A stretch of 64,000 nucleotides of DNA, taken from NCBI GenBank assembly GCA_902729315.2, contig LR746271.1:838001-902000 (forward strand), read 5' to 3'. Shown one piece after another: positions 38,498 to 53,772 of the stretch; position 1 is the first letter of the stretch, and every line of letters starts with the position of its first letter. The DNA comes from Spirodela intermedia (lineage: Eukaryota > Streptophyta > Magnoliopsida > Alismatales > Araceae). The notes under the pieces are model-generated. The model had not been told where the DNA came from. It saw nothing but the letters and a program-made list of their open reading frames with translations, and ran no database searches. Position numbers and translations under genes: made by a program.

Positions 38498-41400
38498 ATG
38501 AGGAGAAGCAGGGGGTCTCCGGCCGTCGGTCGCCGCCTGGCCTTGCTGGTGGTTCTCTCTCTTCACCTGATGTTATCCTCCGCATTCCAATCCGATGAGC
38601 TTATCCAGGACGACGAGGAATTTGGATTGGAAGGCGGACGAATTCCTGATCGCGAGATTTCAACCCCAGTCCGGGCCGCTCCTCGGGTAAAAACTAGTGG
38701 AGATGTTTCTTCCCCAACGGACGCGAAGTCCGTTCAGATCACCCTCGAGCATGCCTTCGGGGACTCGGATTTTTCTCCTGCAGGGATCTTTACTGCCCGG
38801 CTCAAGTCCTCCAACCACGGCGGGCAGGTCAAATTGCTGTCGAAATTGATGCCCACCACGTTTTTTTCATGCAATAATTTTTAAAATACTTGGGAGCATT
38901 GGTTTTTCTTGTTGTCTTAATAGAAGCAATTGGATACTCTCCTGTCTGGCTTTCTGTGAACCGGAGGTGGTCAAGTGCTTGCACTTCTTCTCGCCAGTTG
39001 CTCCGTGTTACCGTAGTTTTCAGGGAAATTTGTTTCCTATTTTTCTGATCTTATTTATCCATAGTTGTTTGTTAGCTTTGATCTCACCCCCTGCATATGA
39101 TTCCGTCGAGCTCTTTTGCCTAGCTACCTCTGTCTATTGTTTTCTCTATTCAATTGGGTTTTTTTATTTATTTTTTCAGACACTGACTAAGCTTCGCTTT
39201 AGGAGGGATGCATTGACGGACTTAGAGAAGAAAGCTTTTGAAGTATCTTCTTCATTTTACCCTTTACATCATTTTATTGGCATCTGTTTTTGTGCTGTGG
39301 AATAGAAACTTGAAGATCTTAGTCTCTTTTTTGCAGAGGATTTTGAGAAACGATGATTTCTACACGATCCGATTGCCTTCGAATGTGTTGAATCCTCCTG
39401 GGAGAGAATATGTCATTTCTTCTGTCAGAGCTGTAAGCAATTCATCACGTTTGGCGGTTTTTATTTTTTCCTTCTTTCATCATCATATTTTTGCTAAAGT
39501 CATGGTGTTATTCTTGGTGAAGGTCAACTCAGTAAACAAAGAACATTTCTATAAATAGCTCTTATGAGTTGAGGAGACTGATTTTAAACCGTCAATGCAT
39601 CACTTACAATATGGTTTACAGTATTTGTGTGTCCTAACTGCTATTTCATTTTTTATTTTCATTTCAGAGGTGCCTTCCAAGGGAGAGTCTTGATGAACAT
39701 TTTGTAATTAACATGGTAATGCCTAGCTAAGCTTTTTAAGGTTTTCATTTTCGCTTTGAGTAGTATATCTGGCTCGTAGAATGTCGTCCTTTCGGTTAAG
39801 ACATCCACCATTTACAGAACCACTGTGGAAAAATAATCAAAAGCATCCATGTGGCAATGTTTTTTTTTAGTGTATAACAGAGACTCCCTCGACTTATTTT
39901 GGAAATGCGAAACATGTGTTAGTCTTCCTACTATAGTTAAAAATATTTTTTCCTATAATAACATTTTTGTGGCAATTTTTTAATTGAAACTAGTTGTACT
40001 CTCTTTTAATTACCACTTTATTTTCAGGAAGGTGTAAATATTTTGTCTGTGACTTATGGTTCTACTCGAATGTGCCAATATCCAAGGTTGTTAGAATATG
40101 TAAGTTGTTCTTAACTTCTCTTTTTTGTTGTGAACTGGAAACAATTTAGTTCAAACTATTTTGATTATTTTATTCTCCCTTTTTTGTTTCTGCTATTTTT
40201 ATGTCATGATGTCGATTTCCAGGCTGCAATATTCTTGTGTTATGTTCTCAAAGCGCTCACACATTTATATGTTAATGTACATATAACTACGAAAGTGCTA
40301 AAATTCATCTTGATTTCAGCCAACAAAGTGGGTTTTCAACTCTCGCACGGTTCTAAAGAGTGGTGAACTTGCGCAAAGGTGAAATAATGTTTCCAGATAT
40401 TTAGTTTCTTGGTTATTGTGTATTTGAGCATATAGTTATTATCAAATAAATGCTCTTCCCTTCTTTTCAACACATACAATCTGATGCAGATATTATACAT
40501 ATTTAAATTTCCCTGGCCTATGTGCAGTATTGACAGACATTTAGTTCTTTTGTATGCAGAAGACCAACATTTGCCGAAGAAGTGCTTGCTGCTGAGAGTG
40601 CAGAAGGCGAAGGTGTGAAGCCTCCAGAGAAATCCTTCTGGGCTAAATATGTAAGCAATTCTAGTTATCATCTATATGACACTGTTTTATTACGCTGGAT
40701 GGTGACTTTCATGCAATCATTCTTTATGAAAAGAATGTTATGATACAAGCTTACTTATTCTAAATTCGCGGACCGTTGGTATTTCTCAAAAAATCCATAT
40801 TAAGTTGATGGTTCTTTGTTATGCATTTTTTGAAGCCCAACTATATAGAGTTAGGGGATTATTCATCAATTTTTTCCCTAAAAAACAACTTCTTTGGTGT
40901 TAACTTTAAGGTAAAAACGTACATCCTTAAAATTTGCCTCTTAAGAACCAGGAATCCTGATGGTGTTTGCCGCAGATCTCTGTCTAAAATTGAATATTGT
41001 CTATGAAAACCAAATTAGGTCCTACCTCTCTTAAGCCCACCCTCGCCCAAAGTCTGGCCACTGTTGGTACTTCTGATGAGCCACTGCTGGTTGTGGTCAT
41101 GTTTCGTATGCTTAGATCTGGTGAGGAAAAGATGAAATATGAGGTAGAAGGGGAGAAAATGAGCGAAGGGTTTCAGTGTCTAGAGGAGCGGTTCAGAAGT
41201 CCAAAAGTCAGTAGCGGTTTTTCTCATTGCATAAGCTATCAGAGAGGAGGAAGAGGAACAATGAGAAAGAAGGAAATTCCAAATTCCTTGAATATTAGGT
41301 GACTAAAAGAATGTTGTGGATACATGGTAGAAATTTGACTATTGCCTGTTTAATTCATATTTTTGAATTTTTTAGGACATAAACCCTTAAAATAATTAAA

Positions 41401-41806
41401 AAAATGTCCTCATTAGTTCTCTTAAAGTAAGCATCTTCTATCTTGAAACTGGAATACTGATGGTGTTTGCTTAACTGCCTCTGAAAATGTTGAAACTTCT
41501 ATCTCTGTTTACTTCAAAGCTTTTGCCGCTTCCCACTGGTAATTGGTGGCTGTGTTTTGGGATTCATAGTACCTTGTGTTGTTTTGTGTTTTTTCTGCTG
41601 TTTAATATGATAACTTACAGACCTTGACATCTGACATTGTTTTCCTTCTCCAGTGGATGTATCTGATACCTCTTGGACTCATTGTCATGAATGCCATTAC
41701 ACAAGCTATGAATCTGCCTGAGGAGCCAGCTGCTGGGCAGACAGCTTCTCAGACGCAACAGCAGGGTGCACAGAGGGCTCCTAGCGCAGCGACAAGAAGA
41801 AGATAA
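38498..41806 (+). CDS. EMC10: ER membrane protein complex subunit 10 (EMC10), 303 aa
   Basis: Lumenal/single-pass subunit of the ER membrane protein complex, which inserts and helps fold tail-anchored and multipass proteins. Eight exons: 38498-38827, 39180-39242, 39337-39432, 39668-39715, 40028-40099, 40320-40378, 40560-40650, 41654-41806; phases agree. The N-terminus has an Arg-rich start and a hydrophobic core (LALLVVLSLHLMLSSAF), a signal peptide of about 30 residues. Conserved core: QITLEHAFGDSDFSPAGIFT, DDFYTIRLPSNVLNPPGREY, RCLPRESLDEHFVINM. A C-terminal membrane segment WMYLIPLGLIVMNAITQAM (about 254-272) is followed by a Gln-rich tail ending TRRR. It matches plant EMC10 in order and length. 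The 5' leader holds a (TC)n tract. Confidence 0.93.
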
Positions 41807-44844
<3,038 letters not shown>

Positions 44845-47800
44845 TCATTGATGGCCGCCAGAGCCATGCACGGATTGAGAATTTGCTTGCTGCTGTATCT
44901 GTAAGAGCAGGTTGGCAGCCAGCTGCAGTGTTGACTGATATCGCTGATTCTTGTCGGCGTCAGCCTCTGAAGGAGCTTGAGTGGCGGAACTCGGGATATT
45001 ATTCTGTAACTGTTGCACCTGAGCAGGGAAATCTGTATTTACTTTGTCTTCTGTTGAAGAAGAAGCAATCCAATGTTGGAGCATGTTCCCGCTTTGAACC
45101 TGGGAAGATGCAGCAGCAGAGTTGGGCTGCAGAGGTCCCGCTGCACCAGCTAAGCCTGCTGCCTCAGCTGGTCGAGATATCCCATGACTCCTGCTAGAGC
45201 TAAACTCAGCATCCGCCTGACTCTGTATGCTGGGCTGGGCCCCTGTGAACTGCCCACCTTGTTGCGCGACCACATAGCTATTGAACGGCAGCACAGAGAT
45301 AGATGGAGCCTGTTGAATGCCAGATAGATTTTCTTGAGCAATAGTTGCAGTGTTTGTGTATGAACGAATCTGATCATTCTGGTTTGCAAACTGTTGCCCA
45401 GCCAGAAGAGAAGGAAGGCTAGGCTGCTCGTGATGGGCACCACTAGAAACTGGAGTCTGAGGCTGCTGGCTCCACAGCTGCGGCAGCATTTCATTTCCAG
45501 GAACCAATGGAACAGAGACAGAGGGCGCCCTCACAGTGGAGCTCAAGGGCGGCTGAACAGGGCCAGTAGAGGTGGCCAATGCACTCGTGGGTATCACAGC
45601 AGCTAAGGTAGCGATAAGCTCCGGCGTCAGGGAAACCTCGACTGGCTGAGAAGTCATGGGATTGCTGCCATAGCTGATGGGAAGAGATTGTGCTGAGAAC
45701 GGTCTCCCAGCCGTGGAGCGAGGCAACAACTCCTCTTGCAATGGCCGGCTATATTCCAAGCTTGGTACCCGATCCTCACTCAGACGGGAAGCAGCATATC
45801 CAGACTGGGCAGGAGGTGTCTGCTGTCTTTCAGTGTAATGAGAAGTCGGGGCACCCAATTGCTGTGGGATCTTCAGAACAACGCCGTAGAGACGTTCAGG
45901 ACCGGACACCTTTAGAACCTGGGTCAGGAAATCTGAAGGAGGAACCAAGAACAACGTGGTTCCATCGTCAAGCTTGGCAACACCAGCCCGGTTCTTCAGA
46001 CGAAGGTACTGTAGAAACTCCGTGTAAGAGGCGAAGTCATCTTCGCTGTCTGGGAGGAAGAAAACTATGTCGAAACCGTCTGCTTCTTCATAGTGTTTTG
46101 AGAGCATATCCAATCCGGTTCTGGCTGAGCAGTTGACGACTTCAGGGCTGTTCATAGAATTGATTCCGTTAGATGGGTACTAGAAGAGAAGAAGGAAAGT
46201 AAAGGACTGTGATCTCAGAGAAGCTTACAGCGGAGAATCTACGCCCTTTCCCACAGGTACACATCGAGCATGGCAAACAGGGGTTCCACCTTTGGCAATG
46301 ATTCCACGCCAACAATGATCTCGAATTGGAAAGCCTGCGGCTGACCTCTTTGCACCCATTGGGCTACTCGGACCTGCCGCAACTCTATCAGGGCCATTCA
46401 GCGCATATGGGTTCCTGAGTATCTGGCTGTCCATCCTCCTCCCGCGCAGAGAAGCTTCATCAAATGGGGAGCCATCAATCCTTGACCTCTTTGCATCCCT
46501 CGCATCAAATCCATCCCACATGCCTGGCAAGCTAATGGTGGGAGATTGCCGACCAGGTACAGGGGATAACCTTGAAAAATTCACACCTTCACGGAAATGA
46601 TAGGCAGAGTCGTCCAAGAACTCTGAGCCCCCATCAAAGAATCCTCGAGGAGGGAAGGGCCTCCCCATTCCAGGCATGTTGTTGGGAGGTAGTGACCCTG
46701 GAAAATTGTTTGGATAGCCACCACGATGAAAATACTTTGTGCGCCCAAATGGATGATCACCGTAGATCATATCTTGTCTGGGTCCTCCTCCTCCTCCCTG
46801 TCCTGAACCAAACAGGAAGTCGTCTTTAGGCTGAGCAAACTCACTGTTTGAGTACAGTATCTGTATCCTGGGGTCATTGAAGAGACGACCCTGTAATCCC
46901 TCCTTAGCACGCCGAGCTTCGTCTACGCTTCTAAATTCTACGAATGAAGAACTCCTTGAGGGGAAGCTTTTGACATGCTCAATTTCACCGAAGAGAATCA
47001 TGGCGTTATGAAGCATTTGCTCATCGATCCGAACAGATGGAGGGTAACGTATCAACAGAACTTTGCTCAGAGGACTCTCATAAGGCCCGCCTAATGGCTG
47101 AAATCAGTTCACAAGTATAAGATTGAAGTGACAGTTTCAATCGCGTGAAAAGGATGGATAATGGAAGACGCAATATGCAAAGAAACTTGAGGAGAAATTT
47201 TGAAACGGATGTGTACATGCCGAGAAGCTTCTGGAATAAATCTTGCAGACTCTGGTCCAAAGCTCCTCCTCGTTTCATGATGATCCGACCAATCCTGAAA
47301 TCACAAGGATTACCGAATCTCATTCAATTGTGAACAACTGCATATGCAAACAACTGGACAAATTGCTTAAATTACACACCCTTTTTGAAGGTTGTGAGCT
47401 GGTGCGTAGATAATCTACACGTATTTGTTCACCCCCTAAATCTTTTCCGTCCATGCTCTTCAAAGCGGCAGTTGCATCATCTATTTTATAATAATCGATC
47501 AATGCAGAGTTTCTGTCTCTATGGAACTTGTGGTCTTCAAGTTTCCCAAACTTCGAAAATTCTTCTTCGAGTTGCTCCTTCGTAAGAGATGAACTTATTC
47601 CACTAATCCACAGCTGCTTACATGGTTTAGCCTGCAGATCAAATGATAATAAAGCCTTATTATACAAGCGCAAAGGTTTCAGATAAAAAGGATTGAAAAC
47701 TTTGTACATGCTCATATCATGACAAGTTTATTTAGTGTTGAGAAAGAGACTAGCGGAACAGATACAGATGAAGAATATTGGATCTCGAAATTAAGCAAAG

Positions 47801-50800
47801 GCAACCTAAGAAAAATGACAAGGCTGCCTCAGAACATCTTGCTGAGAACCCTCTGAGAAACAAAAAGGTCATAAACATTCGCAATACAAGTAAATTACCC
47901 AACATGTTTTCTTCACAACAGAAAACTATTTTCAATGTTCCAGTTATACTAATATGCGCTTCGCCTAATTCCTGGGATTTAGATCTACGAAAACCAAAAA
48001 AATAAATGGTTTCAACATGTCCATCTGCGAAATGCAAAGGCATCTTTAAAAAGTCATAAGGAATTTTAGGCAACGTGAATAAATCAGTCATTTAAAAGAA
48101 AACAAAAGACCACAGCAAAAAAGGACTCTCGTAGTTTTGTTGTTATCAGATATGAAAATCTAAAAAAAAACACGCTTCCCACAGTATTTATCAAGATCGC
48201 ATATCCAGATTTCAGAAATGTTAAAGGAATCACTCACATCCATCCGTTTATCCGATTAGAGTAAAATTAAATTCTGAACTCAAAACCAGAACGCATGTCC
48301 TACACTTGTTTACACTTTCCGAACAGGAATCAGGCTGCGGGTTTAAAGCGTCCACTGCAAAAAGTGACTATCCAAACCAGTTGACAAGGAATGAAGAAAA
48401 AACACCATATATCATTGTATTCACATAATGAAGAAGATTATCCACAAAATCTACATCTACAGATTTATAAACTAAATTAATGTTTCAATTTGAGGAGTTT
48501 AACAAACAAAGAGAAAACCTACAGCTTGCTTCACAAATCAGCCCCATAGTAACATCAGATGAGAAGAGAGTCTCCATCCACTGAGACAACAGCAAGACAT
48601 GGAAAAGAGCGCTAACCCACTCAACATTTATCCACAGTAAAAATACCCTGCCCCAATCGCATGTGCTTCGGGTAACTTCCAAGTAAGATATAAAAGTCAG
48701 AGAACCTGTGCATAAACCATTTCAAACCAGACAACCAGCACAACCCCACGCACTATTGATCTATGCACATGTGTTCAGACAACCAGACAGTTTACACGGT
48801 CTCATCAGAGGTATTCATTGGCAAGTCTGCAATACTCTCACCATTATATGTTGTTCTTCACCTTTCTGGTCAAATAGATTTAAAGATAACGAACAAAATG
48901 CACAAGCCATGTGCAACTGATCAGCGGAAAATAACTCTTGTATCTTTCTCGTGACAATTTTCTTGGAATGCTTTTGTGGAATATTAAGATATGTGAGGAT
49001 GCAATACTCCAACTTTGGGAACCTTTGTTTTTTTATGCCCTGCCCATGCATGGCTTCGTCTCCAAGGCATGCACATGCCGGAAGTTGTGTCATTAAGGAC
49101 GAATTTGTCAGGGAATCGATTGGAAACAGGCCAAAGACGAGAAAATCAATTCATAACTTAATGCAGTAATAGTCTATACATTTAGAAGTGAATGAGTTAC
49201 AGTGCACAACTATGTTCGTTACACAATCTATGAAAGGAAAGAAGATAGAGGAGCACCAGTAACAGGGTTAAGCACCCTCGATCCACCTCCAGTCAGCATT
49301 GACATTCCCACTAGAATAACTATTGCTCATTACAGTGCCAAACAAGCTGCAGCATTGTTACATAGGAAAAAAAACGCCATGCTATTAGGTAGCTGCTATA
49401 TTGTAGTCAGCCCATAAAATAAAGGGGATTGGTAGTGTGTTGTGATATGGGCAGCAGTAAGTGTACTGGATAATCAATTACCTTTGCACGCCTATCCCAC
49501 ATACCCCAGCCCAACCTAAGCCTTCCACCGAAAAGTGTCACTGAGCCCTTTCTGCCTACTCGTTCCCTCACCATAGTCACAACACAACAAACCCAATGTG
49601 CCCACAAGATGTGCCGAAATTTTGGAAAAAGAGGAGTGTGCGCAACTGTGTGGCTTATGGGATGCTCATTACATGTAGATAGTCCGTGTTTATACTTTAT
49701 ATGTGTTCCCATCACACAAAGATAAGCCTGGTAGCATTCCTGAAGAACTCCACACAGTTACATTTCCACAAGTTGTTCACAAAAAAATTGCTAAAAATCA
49801 GAACATCCATTCAACTTGTTATAAATTTTTCAACGGTATGATCGTAGTGAAACTTCTCGGATTTAACGATCTAGAAGAAGAGGCCATTGAAAAAGGGTCG
49901 AAACTACAATTCACAAGTCGATACCTGCATGGAATTTTCATTCGATTTATGCAGCACCGAGTGATATGGTTCCATTCCTCCCTATAAACTTGTTATGAAG
50001 TTACCATGGAGTAAGTTTCTATGATATGGTTGGCATAACGTTGACTGGGTGGAGATGATATCGACCTCTTCTGGTGACAAAGGATAATCGCATTCTCATG
50101 GATACAGATTGGATCATCCAATGATGGAAGGGACGTGAAAGGAATTTTCTAGGAAAACACGGTTTTCCCTCCTCAGATGCGCCACTCAAACAGTAATAAA
50201 CGCATGGCAATTTAAGCTACAATTGCAGCGCTATACAAATAAATGTCTTTAGATGCACCAATTGCGTAGAATCACATGTTTTTCTTCACTGTCTGAAACA
50301 ATATCTTGAATAAAACTGGATCTCCGAGAGTCAGACAACGTAAAAAGTACCTCAACTTCTGTCATCGTCATTATGCAGCATCCCAATTAATATAGGGTAG
50401 TTGGGATATATATCAGAATGGTTGTCAGCGCACACATCTATCCACTAATGCACTAGGATTTTAGAATCGTTGGGAATCGGAAAATTAATACTTTTCACCG
50501 CTAATTACAGGAATAATCACTACCGCCCAAAACTAGGCCCTTTATGAACTGTAGTAAATAAAGTTATCAAGTCGGATGGCATACAAGTGACAAATTCCTT
50601 TGAACTAAACGAATCGTTACTAAAAATGAAGAAAAACGATAACGTCTCTCCACTCCTCTAACTCCATAAGTCATAAATGACCTCACTGGGGACGCAGCAC
50701 CCATAACATACCATAGGAGAGAGTTTATAAAAAAATTCAATCCTACTTTGACCGAACTGACACGCGCTAAGGTCACTCCATCATCCAATATTCATTGTAT

Positions 50801-52045
50801 AAGCATTTTTTGGATACAAGCCAAGCGTGTATAATCATCAGGTTAAAACAGAAAGAGAACAATGCTCGCTGGAATTTGTTGATATGCAAATGTACTTGGG
50901 ATATTGACCAGTTTCGACATTTTGATTAAATCTTAGAATGAGATATTTGGAACCAAGTTCATACCGGGTGAGGAATACTGATCAATAATGAACGAAAAAA
51001 ATTTCCCCTAAAACGCACGATTATCCAAAGGCAGTGTGAGGCTTCATTGGATCATAGTAAACACGCACATCCGTTACGCGAAAGTTGATGATGGAAGGTG
51101 GTTTAGAATATAATCGAACGTCATTTCTTGCACAGTCATCTATGCATTAAGAGATCTTCAATGCATAGTGACAAATCTTCCCCGAATGACGTGCAAACAG
51201 GCGAAAGTAAACATACAACCATGCTCAAACGAAGGAATAGTTACATTCAAAGAAAGCGCCGGTAACACTAGCAAAAAGTAAAAATCTATCATCGCAGGTA
51301 TAGTGAGACTAGAACTTCTCATCAACGAGCATTAATCGCAATGGAGTTCGTGCCACGATCAGAATAATCCAGACGCGTAAAACGTAAGAGTACGGTCTAA
51401 ATTGAAGACTTTTTTATATGCTTTACTCAACCAGGATGCCTAAGCACCAACGGTAGGTTAACGGATTCGAACAGTGCAGTTCAAGAATGGCCAGACTGCA
51501 GTTTTAAAGCTACCGAATGAAATTGATTACCTCATCGATTTATCAGATGTGTAATTAGGCTACGTCGGTACAGGGGAGAAAAAAAGATAAATAAATTGCA
51601 TAAACAACGGGATATCATCGCAGAAGAGAACCAGCACTCGATGAGGGAGTGCTCTTATGATAACCACGAGATCTTCAGTCGTACACATGTTACAAAAACA
51701 GAACCTAAACAAACTACACGTGAAGGGAAAACGAACCGGTCGAGCAAACTCAATTTTGATGGAGTTTCCACGGACAAGGGCACCCTGTAGATCATCCTTG
51801 GCAGCCTTGGCATCATCCGGGCTCTTGAAGTACAAAAAGGCAAAATTCCTCGAAGAGAACGTCATCACACAGTCGAGAACGCCATGCTTGGCGAAGAGCG
51901 TCATCAGATCGGAATCGATAGTATCCATGGAGAGATTTCCCACCCAGAGGTTCGTCGATGGCCCGTCATCGCCATCCGATTCCCTTCCCGACAACCGACT
52001 ATCGCGATAGTCGCCGTCGTCGGCCTCCTTGCTCGGTGACGGCAT
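44845..52045 (-). CDS. FPA: FPA, flowering-time RNA-binding protein (3 RRMs + SPOC), 936 aa
   Basis: Nuclear RNA-binding protein of the autonomous flowering pathway that promotes proximal poly(A)-site use. Five exons: 52045-51737, 47631-47380, 47294-47217, 47097-46229, 46147-44845. RRM1 (about 32-103) has NLWVGNLS and [12 protein letters not shown]2 (about 107-182) has [11 protein letters not shown]3 (about 223-305) has KVLLIRYPP and SFVEFRS. The SPOC domain (about 480-605) reads [54 protein letters not shown] long Gln/Ser/Pro-rich low-complexity region follows, and the conserved end is [20 protein letters not shown]. Arabidopsis FPA is about 901 aa. The first in-frame ATG is 52045. The acceptor before 46147 was chosen because it alone gives ...VDSPLPEVVN in frame. 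The first intron is 4.1 kb. Confidence 0.95.
47632..51736 (-). other. FPA intron 1 (4.1 kb)
   Basis: It separates RRM1 from RRM2 cleanly in phase 0. It is AT-rich and without recognisable coding or transposon domains. In Arabidopsis the FPA first intron holds a promoter-proximal poly(A) site through which FPA limits its own expression; whether that holds here cannot be read directly. Confidence 0.75.
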
Positions 52046-52993
52046 AGCAACCAACGGATTCTCGAGACGGACAACTGAAGCAAATGCCACGAAAAAAGCT
52101 GGAGAAATGTAGATTGGACTCGAGATCTCCCGCAGAGGAAGCTACCAACGAAACCTGGAGACCAAGGAGGAAGATCGCAGAAGAAACAGAGATGGAAACG
52201 CGAATCAATTCGCTTAGGGTTTGGGGCCACAGAGAGAGAAGGACGTTATGAACTGGGAAACTTGCCGAGGGCTGAGCAAATTTACCAGCGTCTTTTTGCC
52301 GCGATAATGTTTTGACTTGCTGATATTAGATCCGGACCGTCCATACCATGTAACCTCTCCAGGACCTCACCAGATGTCTAAGGGCTCACTCATTGGACGG
52401 CTCTTCGACAGTTTCGAATCGTCTCTTCATATATGAATCGTCCGATCAGTGGGCTCCATCAAGGGCGCCGCGCTCTAGAGTCATTTTCGCCGCCATCTTT
52501 AATCTTTTCATGTTTATTGTTATCAATAAATAGGCCTCCAATCTGTATTGATTTCCTTTTACGCCATCAGCCCGTATACCAGTGCTCCGGACTTGTCCTC
52601 CGTCGGCAGCCTCGGGCCCGTCCACCTTCCAGGCTTTCTCTCAAACACGGGCCCGGGCCATCCCTCACAAAGCCCGTTCGGGGATCACTCAACATCCTAT
52701 TAACATGGGCCCCACACTCAAGCGGACCCCCGTATACCAGGGCTCCGGGTTTGTCCTACGTCGGGAGTCTCGAGCCCATCCACCTTTCCACGTTTTTTTC
52801 AAACACGGGCCCGGGCCATTCCTAGAAAAGCCCATTCGGGATGATTCGACAGGCTAATTAATGTGGGCCCCACACTGAAGCAAGAAACGGAAGCTTCGAG
52901 ATCACGGGGGCAGATCGGAAGATTCCAGAGCTCTGGGCACACGCCTTCCAAAAATGGAAAGAAAAAGGAGGACGGAGGAGGAAGGTGTGGGAA
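52046..52993. promoter_or_regulatory. FPA 5' flank and PrfB1 3' flank
   Basis: Next to FPA this holds its 5' UTR and promoter. From 52571 to 52886 there is a two-copy 158-bp GGGCC-rich tandem duplication. The last 100 bp should be PrfB1 3' UTR. No coding sequence is recognised. Confidence 0.5.
52571..52886 (+). repeat. Two-copy 158-bp tandem duplication rich in GGGCCC
   Basis: CCCGTATACCAG starts copies at 52571 and 52729. Both copies share CAAACACGGGCCCGGGCCAT, AAAGCCC(G/A)TTCGGG and TGGGCCCCACACT. The last word contains GGCCCCAC, a class I TCP consensus (GGNCCCAC). It lies about 530-840 bp upstream of the FPA ATG. Confidence 0.9.
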
Positions 52994-53727
52994 TCAGTTG
53001 AGAGGGGTGGAGTTGAGGGAGAGGGTGTACTTGTGCTTGAGATAGGCCTTGACGAAGGACTCGAGGTCGCCGTCCATGACGGAGGCGATGTCGGAGGTCT
53101 CGAGGCCGGTGCGGACGTCCTTCACGAGCTTGTAGGGGTGGAAGACGTAGTTGCGGATCTGCTGGCCCCATTCGGCCTTCACCGCGTCTCCTCTGATCTG
53201 CTTGATCTCGGAGGCCCTCTGCTCCTCGGCGATCACCAGTAGCTTCGCCTTCAAGCGGCTGAGCGCTTTGATCCTGTTAGCCAGCTGCGACCGCTCCTCT
53301 GCAATGGAACGAGGGTTTTTGTGTCAGAGAGGGATTCACGGTGGGAAAAGAATGACGAAGAAGGGGCATGGATATTCTCCCCATCCCCCGCTCCTTTTTT
53401 TTTCTTTTTTTAGAAATCAGATGAAGAGATACTTCACAAGACAGAGCTGTCCAATGAGAGAGAGAGAGAGAGAGGGCGTGGATGATTGCAGGACACCCAG
53501 GAGCCATTAAATTTTCCAGGTCATGTTATATGTAAAGTTCAGCTACGCTTTTTTGTTCGAAGAACAGAGCTAACAATTAAGAAAACCCACCACCTGGGTT
53601 TGCTTTCTCAAAACAATGGAAGCATTTTGATGATGAATTTATACATACCCATTTTGAAAAACCACATTTTTAGTTTCATTCAATGGCTGAAGAGAGATAG
53701 AGAGAGAGACCGGAGAGGAGGGCACAG

Positions 53728-53772
<45 letters not shown>

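Noticed and set aside
51450-51530. Minus-strand GTTCGAATCC-like B-box suggesting a tRNA in FPA intron 1
   Set aside because: I could not find a matching A-box or a 7-bp acceptor stem at the right spacing.
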